DNA of 64,000 bases from Megaustenia siamemsis. Its lineage: Eukaryota > Mollusca > Gastropoda > Stylommatophora > Ariophantidae. Shown in pieces: positions 44,846-55,767 of the stretch (the stretch's first letter is position 1; every line of letters starts with the position of its first letter). The DNA lies in the NCBI GenBank assembly GCA_032433765.1, contig JAVIAB010000051.1, positions 82,323,340-82,387,339 of the forward strand. The letters run 5' to 3'. The notes below the pieces were generated by a model that saw only the letters and a list, made by a program, of their open reading frames with translations, had not been told where the DNA came from and made no database searches. The position numbers and the translations under genes were made by a program.

Positions 44846-45555
44846 AACCTGTACAGCGGCCAAAATAACATTGAAGGCTGGTTCGCCAATGGTGGATTAG
44901 TTTTATGTCGCGTGAAGAATTAGCTCACGGCGATTGTGATGAAGCAGTTGAGGGGAGAATGCCGGTTGCCGGCGCTAGCTAAACACGAGTCGCTGGGCAG
45001 AAGGAGCTCAAAGACCGTGCGAACGTCACCTTCCGCTGTCCTTCCTGATGTACGGATGAAACTCTTGCTACAAGAGTGAACAAATTTAAAGGGTAATTTA
45101 CACAGTGTAAATAAAATCCTATGAATGCAATAATCTCTATTTCTAAACAACACAATAAAATGAATTAGTTCGTCGGTAAACGAAAGTAACACAATGAATA
45201 TACAAGAATATGAAATGTGATGGCCGCAAAGATGCTACTTGTTGAGTTTGTTTCAATATACAAGATTTAAAACTTGAACGAATTTTACTGTTACTGTTTC
45301 GCCAAATGAACAGCCAGTTCAATTTTTTAAACATTTTCTACACAACAACGGAATAATGTATATTTTTAAGTCGAAGAGACATGAACCATGTTGGTAAACG
45401 TTTGTGTACCTAATGTATTTGAACAAATCCGGGACAAAAGCTAAAAGATCAGGACAAATTCGAGACAGTAACAAATCCGGGATAAAGGTTGAAAAAATAG
45501 TAAAAAATCGGGACGTCTGGTCACCTTAATGATGATGACCTGCTAATAACTCAAT
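44818..45555. repeat. 28-bp direct repeats flanking a 682-bp insert
   Basis: The 28 bases at 44818-44845, the very end of IG-2, recur at 45528-45555 with one difference (gacccgct against gacctgct). The 682 bases between have no coding motif. Their right end contains 'aaaaaatcgggacg' and 'gtctggtcacc', which resembles a DNA-transposon terminus, but I see no matching left end. Either an insertion with an unusually long duplication or a second LINE tail explains this. Confidence 0.7.
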
Positions 45556-45710
45556 CGGTGTTAAATAGCATCATCATCTATCTCGTCTCTTTTGGAACTT
45601 GGCTCACAAAAAGCTATTCTGAGGTTTTCTCTGTCCTGCTCGTGGTGCCCAGCGCCTGCAGTAATTAATCCCCCAGCTCGTCTGTGATATCATGAATCTG
45701 TCTTATTCTT

Positions 45711-45806
45711 GGGTCTCTCTCTCTCGCTCTCTTTCTCTCTCTCTCTCTCTATCTCATTCTCTCCCTATCTCATTCTCTCTCTCTCTCTTTCTCTCTCTAT
45801 CTCTAT
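45711..45806. repeat. (CT)n microsatellite
   Basis: CT dinucleotides with AT and GT interruptions, about 95 bp. Confidence 0.9.
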
Positions 45807-45814
45807 GAGAGAAT

Positions 45815-45975
45815 GAGAGATGCAACAAGAAAAAAGTGCACACACTTGTTTGTGAATGATGCAACAAGAAAAAAGTGCACAGTTTGTGAATGATGCAACA
45901 AGAAAAAAGTGCACACATGTTTGTGAATGATGCAACAAGAAAAAAGTGCACACAAATGTTTGTGCATGATGCAAT
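45815..45975. repeat. Minisatellite, 4 copies of about 35-40 bp
   Basis: Each unit has 'gatgcaacaagaaaaaagtg' then 'cacac' and 'tttgtg'. Unit length varies by the number of CA steps, and one copy lacks them. Confidence 0.9.
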
Positions 45976-46122
45976 ACAAGATACTTGGTAAGTGAAAAAG
46001 CGTGAACTGAATGGTTTTACACGGGTTCCCCTTTACATTGTTAGCTTTTTTAGATTTGGTTGTGATTAGTCTCAAAGTGCTCTGTGCACACCGTGAGCTG
46101 TGTGTCTCATACATTTTTATTG

Positions 46123-46382
46123 TGTTTCAATATTCCAATTGTTTATAATGAATGATGATATTGTATGACAGGGAACAGACGGTTGTGTTCGCTTTCTATG
46201 TGGTTTCGCCTTATGTCTTTTGGCGCATGCTGAGACTGCTATGATGGGGACTACAGCTACCTTTCTTTGTTTGGGATATGAGATATTAATTCAGATGATT
46301 CCACTGTCACGGGTGGTTGAGCAATTATGGATTTTAATTAGTTTGCAGTGATACCTGGGCCTTCTATAACCATAACCATAAC
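46123..46382 (+). mobile_element. SINE-d, second copy
   Basis: About 80-85% like the copy at 37914-38171 by eye, over its full length. The right end is 'ataaccataaccataac', which suggests a hexanucleotide tail. No clear target duplication for this copy. Confidence 0.7.
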
Positions 46383-46739
46383 GGTTTAGTCTATTTGAAA
46401 AAAAAAAATAGCTCAGACATTAGATTAAAGGAAACATATTTTATTCACATTTTGGAATATATCATGTTGCCACTGGGTATTACATGTTTCCTGTAGAATA
46501 CATGCCCACTATAGATAGCTTCAAGCAGAACATCTTTCAAAGATGCTTATAGGAGGCATTTACATTCATTTTGTAACAGCAGATCATGGAGACGTTACTA
46601 CATAACAAAGTTACACAATTACAACTGATCAACACTCTTTCAAATCAATAACTCTTTCACAGACAAAACAAAAAACGTTTCATTGCAAGCTGTCAAATGC
46701 CTGCAGATGAAAATAATAATAAGTGTCAACAAATAATCA
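46383..46739. other. No gene recognised
   Basis: AT-rich with no motif seen. The LINE that follows begins at about 46740. Confidence 0.45.
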
Positions 46740-47835
46740 AACTGTATGCCTATCTATGGCATAACAATCGGAGGTCAAAATATAAATAATCTAAGGTATG
46801 CTGATGATACAGTCTTAATCACTAAAAGTGAAAATGAGTTACAGGAAATGTTAGACATTATAGTGAAGGAAAGCAAGCATAGAGGAATCAGCCTTAACAG
46901 TAAAAAGATTGAAGTAATGGCAGCAACAAAGAAAAAGACATTACTGCAATGCACAATAAAGACAAGTGGAACAATATTAAAATAGGTAAATGAATTTAAA
47001 TATCTGAGAACAATGTTAACCTCAGATGGTAGAATTACAACAGAGGTGAGATGCAGAATAGCTCAGGCAAAAGCATCTTTCCAAAACATGAGGAAGATAC
47101 TGTGAAATCCATTTTTGACAATAGAAACAAGAAAAGGAGCTCTCAAATGTTATGTAGAGCCAGTCTTAACATATGGATGTGAATCATGGACAATAGGACA
47201 ACAGACAATAAAATCACTGGAAGTAGTAGAAATGTGGTTTTATAGAAGAATGTTGAGAATGCCATGGACAGCTAAGAAGAGCAATTAAAATTTTCAGAAA
47301 GAGGCCAAAGACAAAAGAGAGCTAATATCCAATATTAGGAAGAAACATTCATCATTTTTTGGACATGTTATGAGAAGGGAACAGTTGGAATATATTGTGA
47401 CAACTGGGAAAATTGAGGGATGAAGAGATAGAGGGATACCAGGCAGCTTAAGAGAAAGGCTTGGCAGAAGGTCAACAAGTAAGTAAAAGTAAAGTACCCC
47501 CGTCACGCCAAGTGGCGTATAGGGAAATATGGTGTTAGTATTTCTACTATGTATCTATATTTTACAGACCTTCAGCACATGATTTTTGGGGTAATGTGGT
47601 CAGTATTACGCCCGTGCTGCTTTACTTTCCCAGAAAAAAATCCGGTACCCATTTAAGGCTGGGTGAACCCGGAAGCCGTCGGTTGGGATCGAACCCTACC
47701 TCTTGTCCTTTGTAGTCCAGTTCACTAACCACTGAGCTATCGCGGCAAGGTCAACAATATAAATGATTAATAACTGTCGAGATCGAAAGTTGTGGAGAAA
47801 CATGATCTCCTACGCCAGCAGGCATGTTACTTGAT
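46740..47835 (+). mobile_element. RTE-C LINE, 5'-truncated, split by SINE-a
   Basis: Starts within the reverse transcriptase just before its active site (Y-A-D-D at 46797-46808) and continues with NELQEMLDIIVKES, LNSKKIEVMAAT, EFKYLRTMLTSDGR, PVLTYGCESWTI, RRMLRMPWTAKK and SFFGHVMRREQLEY. A SINE-a copy (47479-47746) then interrupts. It resumes with DRKLWRNMI and ends in a (TGATGA)n tail at about 47835. Stops and frameshifts include a TAG after GTILK and a TGA after RKIL. Relative: 20085-21580. Confidence 0.9.
47479..47746 (-). mobile_element. SINE-a, tRNA-derived, in RTE-C
   Basis: Minus-strand copy with the same head and body as the one at 39110. An exact 11-bp duplication 'aaggtcaacaa' flanks it (47468-47478 and 47747-47757). 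The tRNA-like head lies at the right ('gagctatcgcggc' at the end). Confidence 0.9.
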
Positions 47836-47989
47836 GATGATGATGCCTATCAGGGTTGTAAGTGTCAGCTCTGATACTGGATGTTAGTCATGAACTATGC
47901 AACAGTCCAGTAAAATCATCTTCGAGTGAAGAAAGCTTGATATTTAGGGAAGATAACCTCAGTGTCATGTGGAGACAAACAAGAAGTCA

Positions 47990-48125
47990 GAGGAGCAAAG
48001 TGGTTAGTGCACTTGTCTGTTGTTCAAGTGGATCCGTGTTCAGTTTCCAAATGTGACGAATTTTATTTGTGACTGCATGGTTCACCCAACAAGGGCTAAT
48101 AGATTGTTTTTGGGAAAAAAAAAAC
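47990..48125 (+). mobile_element. Possible old tRNA-derived SINE
   Basis: 'aaagtggttagtgcacttgt' is like an A-box region, and 'ggttcacccaacaagggct' resembles the SINE-a segment after its tRNA head. The B box is poor (gtgttcagtttcc). Low confidence. Confidence 0.35.
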
Positions 48126-48164
48126 CTGTTTAGCAAAATACTAATCACGTCATACATAAAATGT

Positions 48165-48310
48165 ATCATCATCAAGTACCAGGCCGTCTGGCGTAGATGA
48201 TCATGTCTCTCCACAACTTTCTATCATGACAGTTATTTATCATTTCTGTTGTTGACCTTCTGCCAAGCCATTCTCTTAAGCTGTCTTGTATCTTTTCCCT
48301 TTGCTTCCCT
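48165..48310 (-). mobile_element. RTE-C LINE 3' end fragment
   Basis: Starts with 'atcatcatcaagta' (tail in reverse), then 'ggcgtagatgatcatgtctc', matching the 3' end of RTE-C at 20105-20180 and the end at 47765-47835. Confidence 0.75.
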
Positions 48311-48514
48311 CTATATGCTATAAAATGTACAGACACAGGGAAAAATTGACACTAAGTTACAGAGACCACAAGACATGGTATAGTGACAAAATATAAAAAA
48401 AGAAAGAAAGAAATAACCATGAAAGCATTTTCAAAACCTGAAAGTTCAATCACTGGAGACCTTAATGTCAAGAAGAGATAACCTGATATTGTATTATGGA
48501 TTCTATTACAAGTG

Positions 48515-48700
48515 GAGCATCATCATCATCAGTACTGTAACCTTGGTGGTCATCGGGGCACTCTTGATAACATCATCACATTTTTTTCTCCAGCCTTCAT
48601 AATTAAGAACTACTTTCTGAAATGTGACAAACATTAGTTCTATCCATTTTCTGATGTTGCCTTCCCACCACTTTCTCTGTCTGCTTTGTCTTTTTCTTTA
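48515..48700 (-). mobile_element. LINE 3' end fragment
   Basis: Read on the minus strand the frame gives R-Q-R-K-W-W-E-G-N-I-R-K-W and VLNYEGWRKKCDDVI, followed by ATG repeats. This is the usual end of RTE- and CR1-like proteins (G-R-P-R-x-R-W, then R-x-x-W-R). The subfamily is not one of those labelled here. Confidence 0.65.
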
Positions 48701-49880
48701 TTGGTACTGTAACCTGCATAAAGGTCTTTGCTAGGCCTGTACATCTTGTATTATATCTGTACCATTTTAATGTTCACTCTTTAGCTATAGACAGCAAGTT
48801 TTGAAGTGAAATAAGCACAAATATAAAACTGCTCCCTTTCTCCCCTTTTGTGATTTTTGACTCCTTTTTGGCCATCAAGATCCTTACCTGCCTTAATTGT
48901 AAATAAATTATGTAGCTAGCAGACACATGGATCCTGGATACTTTTCCTGCCATTCTGACCCCATGAGTCTGTCGTCCCATGTTGATATAAGTACTTGTAT
49001 TTAGTATTTATTTTTGCATTAGTTTTTGTTGTCTTGTATCTGATGAAGACTTTTGCTACAACATCTTAGGTTGTCTCGTCGCTCCACAGGTTTTGCTGCT
49101 TGATACAATTTTATATTTATTTTCCAAGTCTAGAAATAGTCTTGTTGATCATTAGAGTTTGCTGAGCACTTTCTCATTAGATTATACGGTCTATATAATG
49201 TATGTGTACAATTTGTCTACACCATATGATCTCCAGAACAAGTATTCTTCTTTCAAGATCAGTAGTGAGTGTCCGTGTTTCGCAAGTGGAACAGCCACAG
49301 TAAAGTTGAATCAGGTTTGTGTGGAGAATGGTTTGAAACAGAGCAGCTGGCAAGTAACACATGGAAGGTGGGATAGACAAGACCTACAGGAAGATGACAA
49401 ATCAGATGTGAAACTTGACAGTTGTTCCTGGAAGTGGAAACTAGATTTAAACCAAGCCATGAAAAAAGTGAACTCATCATAATTTATGAATCAACACTAG
49501 TACAAATATAGAAGGATAGCAAATTATTATTCAGGACAGTACAGAAGGATGACAGATTAATGCCCAGAAAAGTTTAAAATGATGACAGATTTCTGCATAA
49601 AAAAATATAGAAGAATGATAGATCGATGCTCAAGAAAACACAAAATGAGAAAGCATAATAATTTGGAGCCCTATAAACAAACCTTTACAACTTGTTGTAG
49701 AAAAGAAATGATAAAAATTATATATAACACAATATTTTAGCTTATGAAAGTTTCTACGTTAACTAAATGAACACTATATAAGGCCCTTACAGTGTGTTTG
49801 TTGGGGATTTCAAATTAAGATCTCCATCAAGTTTGGATGATGGTCCTTACTAGGACATCCTTGCAGGGTATCCTCCTAAG
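48701..49880. other. No gene recognised
   Basis: AT-rich. The 107-residue open frame at 49159-49482 has no motif I know and is a weak candidate at best. Confidence 0.45.
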
Positions 49881-50440
49881 GATCTCTTATATAGTGCTAC
49901 TCCATTCTATAGGATATTCTCTAATATAGTGCTACTTCACTCTGTAGGATACCCTCTTATATGGTGCTACTCCATTCTGTAGGATATCCTCTTATATAGT
50001 GCTACTCCATACTGTAGGATATCCTCTTATATAGTGCTACTTCACTCTGTAGAATATCCTCTTATATAGTGCTACTCCATACTGTAGGATATCCTCTTAT
50101 ATAGTGCTACTTCACTCTGTAGAATATCTTCTTATATAGTGCTACTTCACTCTGTAGAATATCCTCTTATATAGTGCTACTCCATTCTGTAGGATACCCT
50201 CTTATATAGTGCTACTCCATTCTGTAGGATACCCTCTTATATAGTGCTACTCCATTCTGTAGGATATCCTCTTATATAGTGCTACCCCATTCTGTAGGAT
50301 ACCCTCTTATATAGTGCTACTCCATTCTGTAGGATATCCTCTAATATAGTGCTACTCCACTCTGTAGAATATCCTCTTATATAGTGCTACTCCACTGTGT
50401 AGAATATCCTCTTATATAGCGCTACTCCACTCTGTAGAAA
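49881..50440. repeat. 35-bp minisatellite, about 16 copies
   Basis: Units of 35 bp built on 'cctcttatatagtgctactc' plus 'cattctgtaggatat'. Two forms alternate irregularly: 'ctccattctgtaggata' and 'cttcactctgtagaata'. Confidence 0.95.
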
Positions 50441-50499
50441 ACACACCACCACCAATATTCATTACAGGCTGGTTACCTAGAAGCACCATTTCACACTGC

Positions 50500-50700
50500 C
50501 TTTTTTTTAATTATGGTACACACTATCACAGATTCTCCTGTCTGCTTCTTGATTTTGTCTGTCCACTTTAGTTTTTGTCTACTTTCACCCCATTTACCTG
50601 GTATCCACAAGATCAGTTTCAGTAGGTTATTGAGTCCCTTTATTTGCTTCAACAATTAGATTTGTCTTGTTTGAATTACACAATTCAAGTAGAAAACACA
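50500..50700 (-). mobile_element. RTE-B-like LINE remnant
   Basis: 'agtaggttattgagtccctt' and 'tttgtcttgtttgaatta' match, in reverse, the KRHNSLL and I-Q-T-R-Q segments of RTE-B as at 19740-19810. Strongly decayed. Confidence 0.55.
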
Positions 50701-50734
50701 AGCAAACAAAATTTAGACATAGAGAGCCAACAAT

Positions 50735-50840
50735 TTTATCAGATGCCCCATCCATGAGTATAGGCGATCATGTCTCTCTAAATATTTCATCACTGGTGTT
50801 CCTTATCAGTCGCTTTGCTGATCTCTTTCCATGCCATCAA
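50735..50840 (-). mobile_element. RTE-C-like LINE 3' remnant
   Basis: 'taggcgatcatgtctct' and 'gctgatctctttccatgcca' match, in reverse, the 3' end of RTE-C at about 20135-20215. Confidence 0.55.
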
Positions 50841-50884
50841 AGAATGATAATTAATAAATAGTTTGTGCAAACAGACATGATGGC

Positions 50885-51050
50885 CTGAAGAAGATCATTA
50901 TGGAGGACATGGTACCATTTAGACAGGAAAGAGGAAGATCAAGAAGATGTCAAAGATGAATTAGGTATGACTGCAGAAGATATTAGGCATCTCATGCAGG
51001 TTAGAGAAGATGTTAAAGTGCTGTTCCAATAGGGATAAACTAGATGATGA
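50885..51050 (+). mobile_element. LINE 3' end fragment
   Basis: The frame reads KKIIMEDMVPF, then R-G-R-S-R-R-C-Q-R, a degenerate G-R-P-R box, followed by 'gatgatgatgatgg', a usual RTE tail. Confidence 0.55.
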
Positions 51051-51299
51051 TGATGGCAAGATAGCTGATGTACATAAGACAGGATGTTAAGAACACTAAT
51101 GATTAACTTGTGGTAATAACCAAACAAACTGAAAGGGAATTGAAGATAAAAATTATGATTTAAGCAAATCTTAAAAACCAGCTCAGATCTTTACAAAGCA
51201 AAACTTGTTCTAAAATTTGTAGTTTTATCTGCGCACAAAAAAAAATATAAACTTTAAGTGCTGAAATGTTAAAAGATAATATTCAATTTCTGTAGGATT

Positions 51300-51432
51300 T
51301 GAGTTCTGTCACCCGTGTGGCTACCAGGGCCCTGATTATCGAGGGGAAAAAAAGAATAGAGACACTGTCACCTGTGTGGCTACCAGGGCCCTGACTATGG
51401 TGAGGGGAGAAAAGAATAGAGACACTGTCACC
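51300..51432. repeat. 60-bp tandem duplication, about 2 copies
   Basis: 'gtggctaccagggccctga' occurs at about 51316 and 51376 within near-identical 60-bp units, and the start of a third unit is present. Confidence 0.9.
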
Positions 51433-51559
51433 TTTCATGAATGTCATAAGAGGTGACCAAGGAAGTTGGGGACAAGGTCTGCACCAGTGTTACAGAGTTT
51501 GTACATCTGAGCTGAAGCTATCTTCAGTGCTTTCGAAATTGGGAAACATATTAAGGAGT

Positions 51560-51955
51560 AGATCTGTGCAGTGTGAAAGAGCAGACATGTTGGCTAGCTG
51601 CACTGTTGTTGAAGACATTCAGACCGGTGGATCGGGCAGACATCATCAATGGCCTCCGAGATGTGGGTAGGGCACAGGACTTTGACAACCATGAGTCCAC
51701 AAAACTCCTTCAGATGAAAGAGATGGGAGTTGAGATTTGCACAGCCAGAAATGAGAAACTTAGTGGGCGAATAAGTACACTTATCAACCAACACAGAACT
51801 GGAGTCATCAGTCGCTGGACACTGTGGGACTTGCTGAGGAGGGGACCTGAGCACCTATGGACATGTTCGGAGTGCATTGATGATGACCTGCAAATAACTC
51901 AATCTGTGCACTGTAGAATTGTTGATTGTGCAATGAAGATAATGTAGTGACTAGA
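51560..51955 (+). mobile_element. IG-2 LINE 3' end fragment
   Basis: Encodes the RNase H end (C-E-R-A-D-M-L-A-S), then INGLRDVGRAQDFDNHEST, RNEKLSGRISTLINQHRTGV and LWTCSECIDDDLQ. Colinear with 44.53-44.84 kb. 5'-truncated. Confidence 0.85.
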
Positions 51956-52039
51956 CTAAACTATTCAATTTCTGTTTCTTAATGTATTTACCAACACTGT
52001 GACTATTTTGCTCATTGTGACAAATATTTTTATGGTAAA

Positions 52040-52122
52040 AAAAGACTATAATGAATAGCAATAAAGACTATCTGCTATAGAAAAGGACTATAATGAATAG
52101 CAATAATGATTATCTGCTATAG
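52040..52122. repeat. Tandem duplication of about 43 bp, 2 copies
   Basis: 'gactataatgaatagcaata' occurs at about 52045 and 52087, each time followed by 'gattatctgctatag' or a one-base variant. Its period resembles the large minisatellite's only by chance; the sequence is unrelated. Confidence 0.85.
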
Positions 52123-52609
52123 TTTCCACAAAAACAAAAATTGTATAAACGCTCAACAACATTCTGATTTTTTACACTAACATAATAAAATGTTCAAGTA
52201 AACAAAAAAAGTGATATTAACAGACTTTACATTAACTTGTATTTTTCACAATAACAAACGTCCAAAACATAACTTGCCATAACATAACATTTTTTTTTTT
52301 GTTTTAATGTTTTACACAAATTATTTTGTATCAAATTTTTCTACTCACAACATCACAAATGTCGTCTCCTTCAAGAAAAACATTCCAACACAATTTTGTT
52401 TATTGATTAAATAAAAATATAACATGTTTATCCACCAAATCACATCATAGTTACAGCAAAATATATTTGCTAAACTAATCTGTTGTTTATAAATCAAAAG
52501 GTCACAGCAAGTTGCATAAAGAGAAGAGTCAGCAAATGTGCCTTCCATTAGTGCTGTTAGGTAAACAAGTAACACTGCCGGATAAGCATATGTGTAGTAA
52601 TAGTACTGA
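52123..52609. other. No gene recognised
   Basis: AT-rich with a T-run at 52291-52300. No motif. Confidence 0.5.
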
Positions 52610-53102
52610 CTACACCATATAGATCGCATACCAATGACATTCAATATAGCACTCACATCATGTATCAATGACAATCAACATACAACTGAGATCATATAAC
52701 AATAGCAATCAAAATACCACTTGTATCAGATACTAAAAGCAATCAGCATTTTAGCTGGCAGTGTGTTGTAATGCAAGTCTCTCGTGGCAAGGCGCTGTGT
52801 CGAGGGGTGTGGGTCCTGCTTCGGACTGTCAATTGTTCTGTGTTTTCTCTTGTTGATTATTTGTGGATTTTTCTAAGTGTTTCATTTATTATTATTTGTC
52901 TTCATACCAATCAGATCATGTATCAACAGTAATCATACCTTTTTTATGACATAAAGCATTAAACATACATACTTAGATCAACAACTGTACCCACTTAGAT
53001 TATATACCACCAATAGCACTAAGCATACCACTTAGATCTTATACCACCAAGCATACCACTTAAATCGTATATCACCTATAACACTAAGCGTACCATTTAG
53101 AT
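52610..53102. repeat. Degenerate repeat field of about 37-40 bp units
   Basis: Variants of 'cttagatcatataccacca' and 'aagcataccact' recur irregularly, and more follow at 55760-55810 after the hAT insertion. A SINE-like piece (52742-52906) interrupts it. Confidence 0.7.
52742..52906 (+). mobile_element. SINE-c, tRNA-derived candidate
   Basis: The head 'tagctggcagtgtgttgtaa' followed by 'cgaggggtgtgggtcctg' resembles a tRNA-like promoter with a weak B box. The 3' half shares 'gttgattatttgt' and 'catttattattatttg' with 808-986, and the head resembles 63905-64000. Confidence 0.6.
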
Positions 53103-53303
53103 CAGTGGTGGCCAACTTGAGGTTGCCCGAGGGCCGGATTAAAGCCAAGGCCAAGACCCGCGGGCCACACTTAAGAATATCGTCAAAAATGACAGTAGGG
53201 ACCTATGCGATATAGTAATATATAAATAATGCTTGCACTTTGACTACATATTTGATTTGTAACAAATGCATTAATTATTCATTTTAAAATTACATTTAAT
53301 GTC

Positions 53304-55103
53304 TCAGTGCGACGATTGTGACTTGTCACAGCTTTCCACCAGAGATTCGAAGTCCACTTCCATTTTTGACGTGGCGATTCGGAGAGTATGGGACAATGTC
53401 GAATCGGTCATTCTGTTACTGGTCTTAGATTTAATTAACTTCATGGAAGAGAATGTTGTCTCGCAGAGATATGTGCTGCCGAATATAGAGCACATCTTTA
53501 GTGCCCATTTTCTCAGACACGGGTAACGTTCATTTGGTAGCAATTTCCAGAAGTCAGCTCCTAATGCCTTTACAGTACTGAGGAAGGGGTCACACTGAAG
53601 GTCACACAACTCTAGTTGAAGATCTGATGGCTGGCACTCCACTGTGCACTTAATTGGGTTATTAAAAAGTTCCGTTTGCGGACGAAACATTTCAAAATCT
53701 TGAAATCGTCGATCAAATTCACAAATCAAATGTTCAATGTCAGCTGCGTACTTACTGAAGTTTGCACTTTCTATCTCTGACAACAACTGCTTACAACTTG
53801 AAAAATGGAACAGATCATTTTTTTGCAAAGAAAGTCTAAATAGATTCAGCTTCTTTTTAAAACCATCAACATATCCCATCAATTGAAAAATGGTTTGCTT
53901 TTCCCCTTGTAGCTGCAAATTCAATATGTTCAAATGTTGTGTGATGTCTGTGAGATATGCCAGATTATGAAGGAAATTAATGTCTTTGAGTGCATGTTGA
54001 AGATCAATGGAGCATGGTAAGTTCTCTCGCAGGAAGTCATAAATGTCATTCTTCAGTTCAAAAAATATTATTAAACATTTCCCTTGACTAAGCCATCTTA
54101 CTTCTGTATAAAGCAGGAGATCACCGTAGCTAGAATCTACTTCCTCTAAAAATGATAAAAACTTCCTGTGATTTAAAGACTGGTGTCCTCCTCTTATCAA
54201 ATTTGTTATTTTCACAACAGTAGCCATGGTGTCTTTTAGATTTATGGACTTTGCACAAAGGGCCTCTTGATGAATTATGCAATGCAATGTAGGTACGTTA
54301 ATTTTGTTTTGCTTTAGAAGTCCAACAAAACCAGTATTTGAACCAATAAAAGCTTTGCAACCATCAGTACACACTGCAGACAACTTTCCAAAACCACCTA
54401 CTTCATCTACTGCACTATGAACTGCAGAAAATATGTCTGTCCCTCTACAAGTGTCATGCAAAGAGCAAACTTTCAACAATTCTTCAATAACAGTAAAATC
54501 CTCCTGGATAACTTTAACAAAAATAAGAAGCTGGCAAGTGTCAGTGATGTCAGTACTTTCATCAATCGCGAGCGAAAAATATGAGCAGTTTTCAATACAA
54601 GATTTTAAACTTTGAGACAGTTGCAGACTGATGTCTTCTGTTCTTCTGGCTACAGTTTGTTTTGAAAGAGGCACAGATTCAAATTCTTTGGCTATTTTTT
54701 CTTGACCGAATGCCTTTGCCATTTGAATCGCACATTTCTTCACAAAATTTCCGTCAGTAAAGGGTTTTTTAGATTTTGCAAGCTCATAGGTAACTGTATA
54801 TGATGCAATGATCGATGACTCTTTAATTTTATTGCCCTTTGTATACATACTTTGCTGTTGATTCAACTTTGTCTTCAGCTGTTCAACCAAAAGCTTCCTA
54901 GCTTCAATGCTATGTTTCTCATACATGTTTTGATGATGTGTGGCATAGTGCCGTTTTAAATTATATTCCTTCAAAACGGCTAACACTTGAACGCAAATTA
55001 AGCACTGAGGTTTACTATCCTTATTGAAGATGAACAAATAATCTAATTCCCATTCAGGTTTAAATATGCGATTTTCACAATCAACTTTTCTACGTTTTAA
55101 CAT
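53304..55103 (-). CDS. hAT transposase, uninterrupted
   Basis: Cut-and-paste transposase of the hAT superfamily. The frame runs 599 residues from an ATG at 55103, a usual length. An N-terminal BED-like zinc finger is seen as C34-x2-C37 and H52/H56-H57. The RNase H-like core has D181 in AIDESTDI and D247 in VCTDGCKAFIG, then C275-x2-H278 in LHCIIHQ, the conserved W337 in VRWLSQG and E548 in LCETTFSSM. The helical insertion lies between W337 and about 500, and the C-terminal dimerisation segment is LCETTFSSMKLIKSKTSNR. The sequence resembles the transposase from which vertebrate GTF2IRD2 and the zinc-finger BED genes took their C-terminal part. No stops or frameshifts, complete ends and a perfect target duplication suggest recent mobility. 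Domestication is less likely because it still sits in its element. Confidence 0.93.
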   Translation of the reverse strand: MLKRRKVDCENRIFKPEWELDYLFIFNKDSKPQCLICVQVLAVLKEYNLKRHYATHHQNMYEKHSIEARKLLVEQLKTKLNQQQSMYTKGNKIKESSIIASYTVTYELAKSKKPFTDGNFVKKCAIQMAKAFGQEKIAKEFESVPLSKQTVARRTEDISLQLSQSLKSCIENCSYFSLAIDESTDITDTCQLLIFVKVIQEDFTVIEELLKVCSLHDTCRGTDIFSAVHSAVDEVGGFGKLSAVCTDGCKAFIGSNTGFVGLLKQNKINVPTLHCIIHQEALCAKSINLKDTMATVVKITNLIRGGHQSLNHRKFLSFLEEVDSSYGDLLLYTEVRWLSQGKCLIIFFELKNDIYDFLRENLPCSIDLQHALKDINFLHNLAYLTDITQHLNILNLQLQGEKQTIFQLMGYVDGFKKKLNLFRLSLQKNDLFHFSSCKQLLSEIESANFSKYAADIEHLICEFDRRFQDFEMFRPQTELFNNPIKCTVECQPSDLQLELCDLQCDPFLSTVKALGADFWKLLPNERYPCLRKWALKMCSIFGSTYLCETTFSSMKLIKSKTSNRMTDSTLSHTLRIATSKMEVDFESLVESCDKSQSSH

Positions 55104-55530
55104 GATTTAATACAAAATCTCACATCAAAGTTAAAAGTCACAGAATGTTGGTCCACTATCGAAAATAAGTCCAGATTTGACAGTTATACACAGACTTGTG
55201 TTTGACAATGAAATCAAAAGATTGTGACCAAATAAACACGTTGCAGTCATTTTATGGACAAGACAAGACGATGGGATCAAAGGGAATGAAGGCGAACAGT
55301 GAAACATTTTGAATGTAACTTCAAAGACAGAATTAGAGCTACGAAGTCCCTCACCCCTGTCCCTCCCAACCTCATTAACCCCTTACCGCGAAATGAAAGA
55401 GCCACCACAAGTCCAGACGACAAATGTTGAGCCAAAGATCTGACGCTATCACCGCACTGACAATAAAGCAACTTTGCGGTACCAACTCGAAGCAAAGACT
55501 TTGAATATTGTCGGCACCATTAGTTGTGCA

Positions 55531-55553
55531 GTGTGTGTGTGTGTGTGTGTGTG
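55531..55553. repeat. (GT)n microsatellite inside hAT-1
   Basis: About 11 GT units in the untranslated part upstream of the transposase gene. Confidence 0.9.
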
Positions 55554-55767
55554 TTATTTGAAATTATGTTGCCAATCTAGCTGTTGCGAGAAATTGACAG
55601 AGATTTTCAAATTGTGTATTCTTGAACGACAGAAGAGTTAACTCCGACACGGATTAAAACCAGGAGAAATCCACTATTAGGGGTAAAAAATGAAGTAAGT
55701 CCGTGGAGCTTCGCGGGCCAAGAAAACTAGGATGGCGGGCCGCCATTTGGCCACCCCTGATTTAGAT

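Larger units (their letters stand above)
53103..55759 (-). mobile_element. hAT-1 transposon with complete ends
   Basis: Terminal inverted repeats of 15 bp match at 13 positions: left 'cagtggtggccaact', right in reverse 'caggggtggccaaat'. A perfect 8-bp target duplication, 'atttagat', lies at 53095-53102 and 55760-55767, the length made by hAT transposases. One transposase gene on the minus strand fills 1.8 of its 2.66 kb. It landed in a field of degenerate tandem repeats. All the structural parts of an autonomous element are present. Confidence 0.95.

Noticed and set aside
49159..49482. 107-codon open frame as a possible gene
   Set aside because: No motif, no repeat relation and overlapping open frames on the other strand. 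Not enough to call.
52040..52122. Link between this 43-bp duplication and the large 43-bp minisatellite
   Set aside because: The period agrees but the sequences are unrelated.
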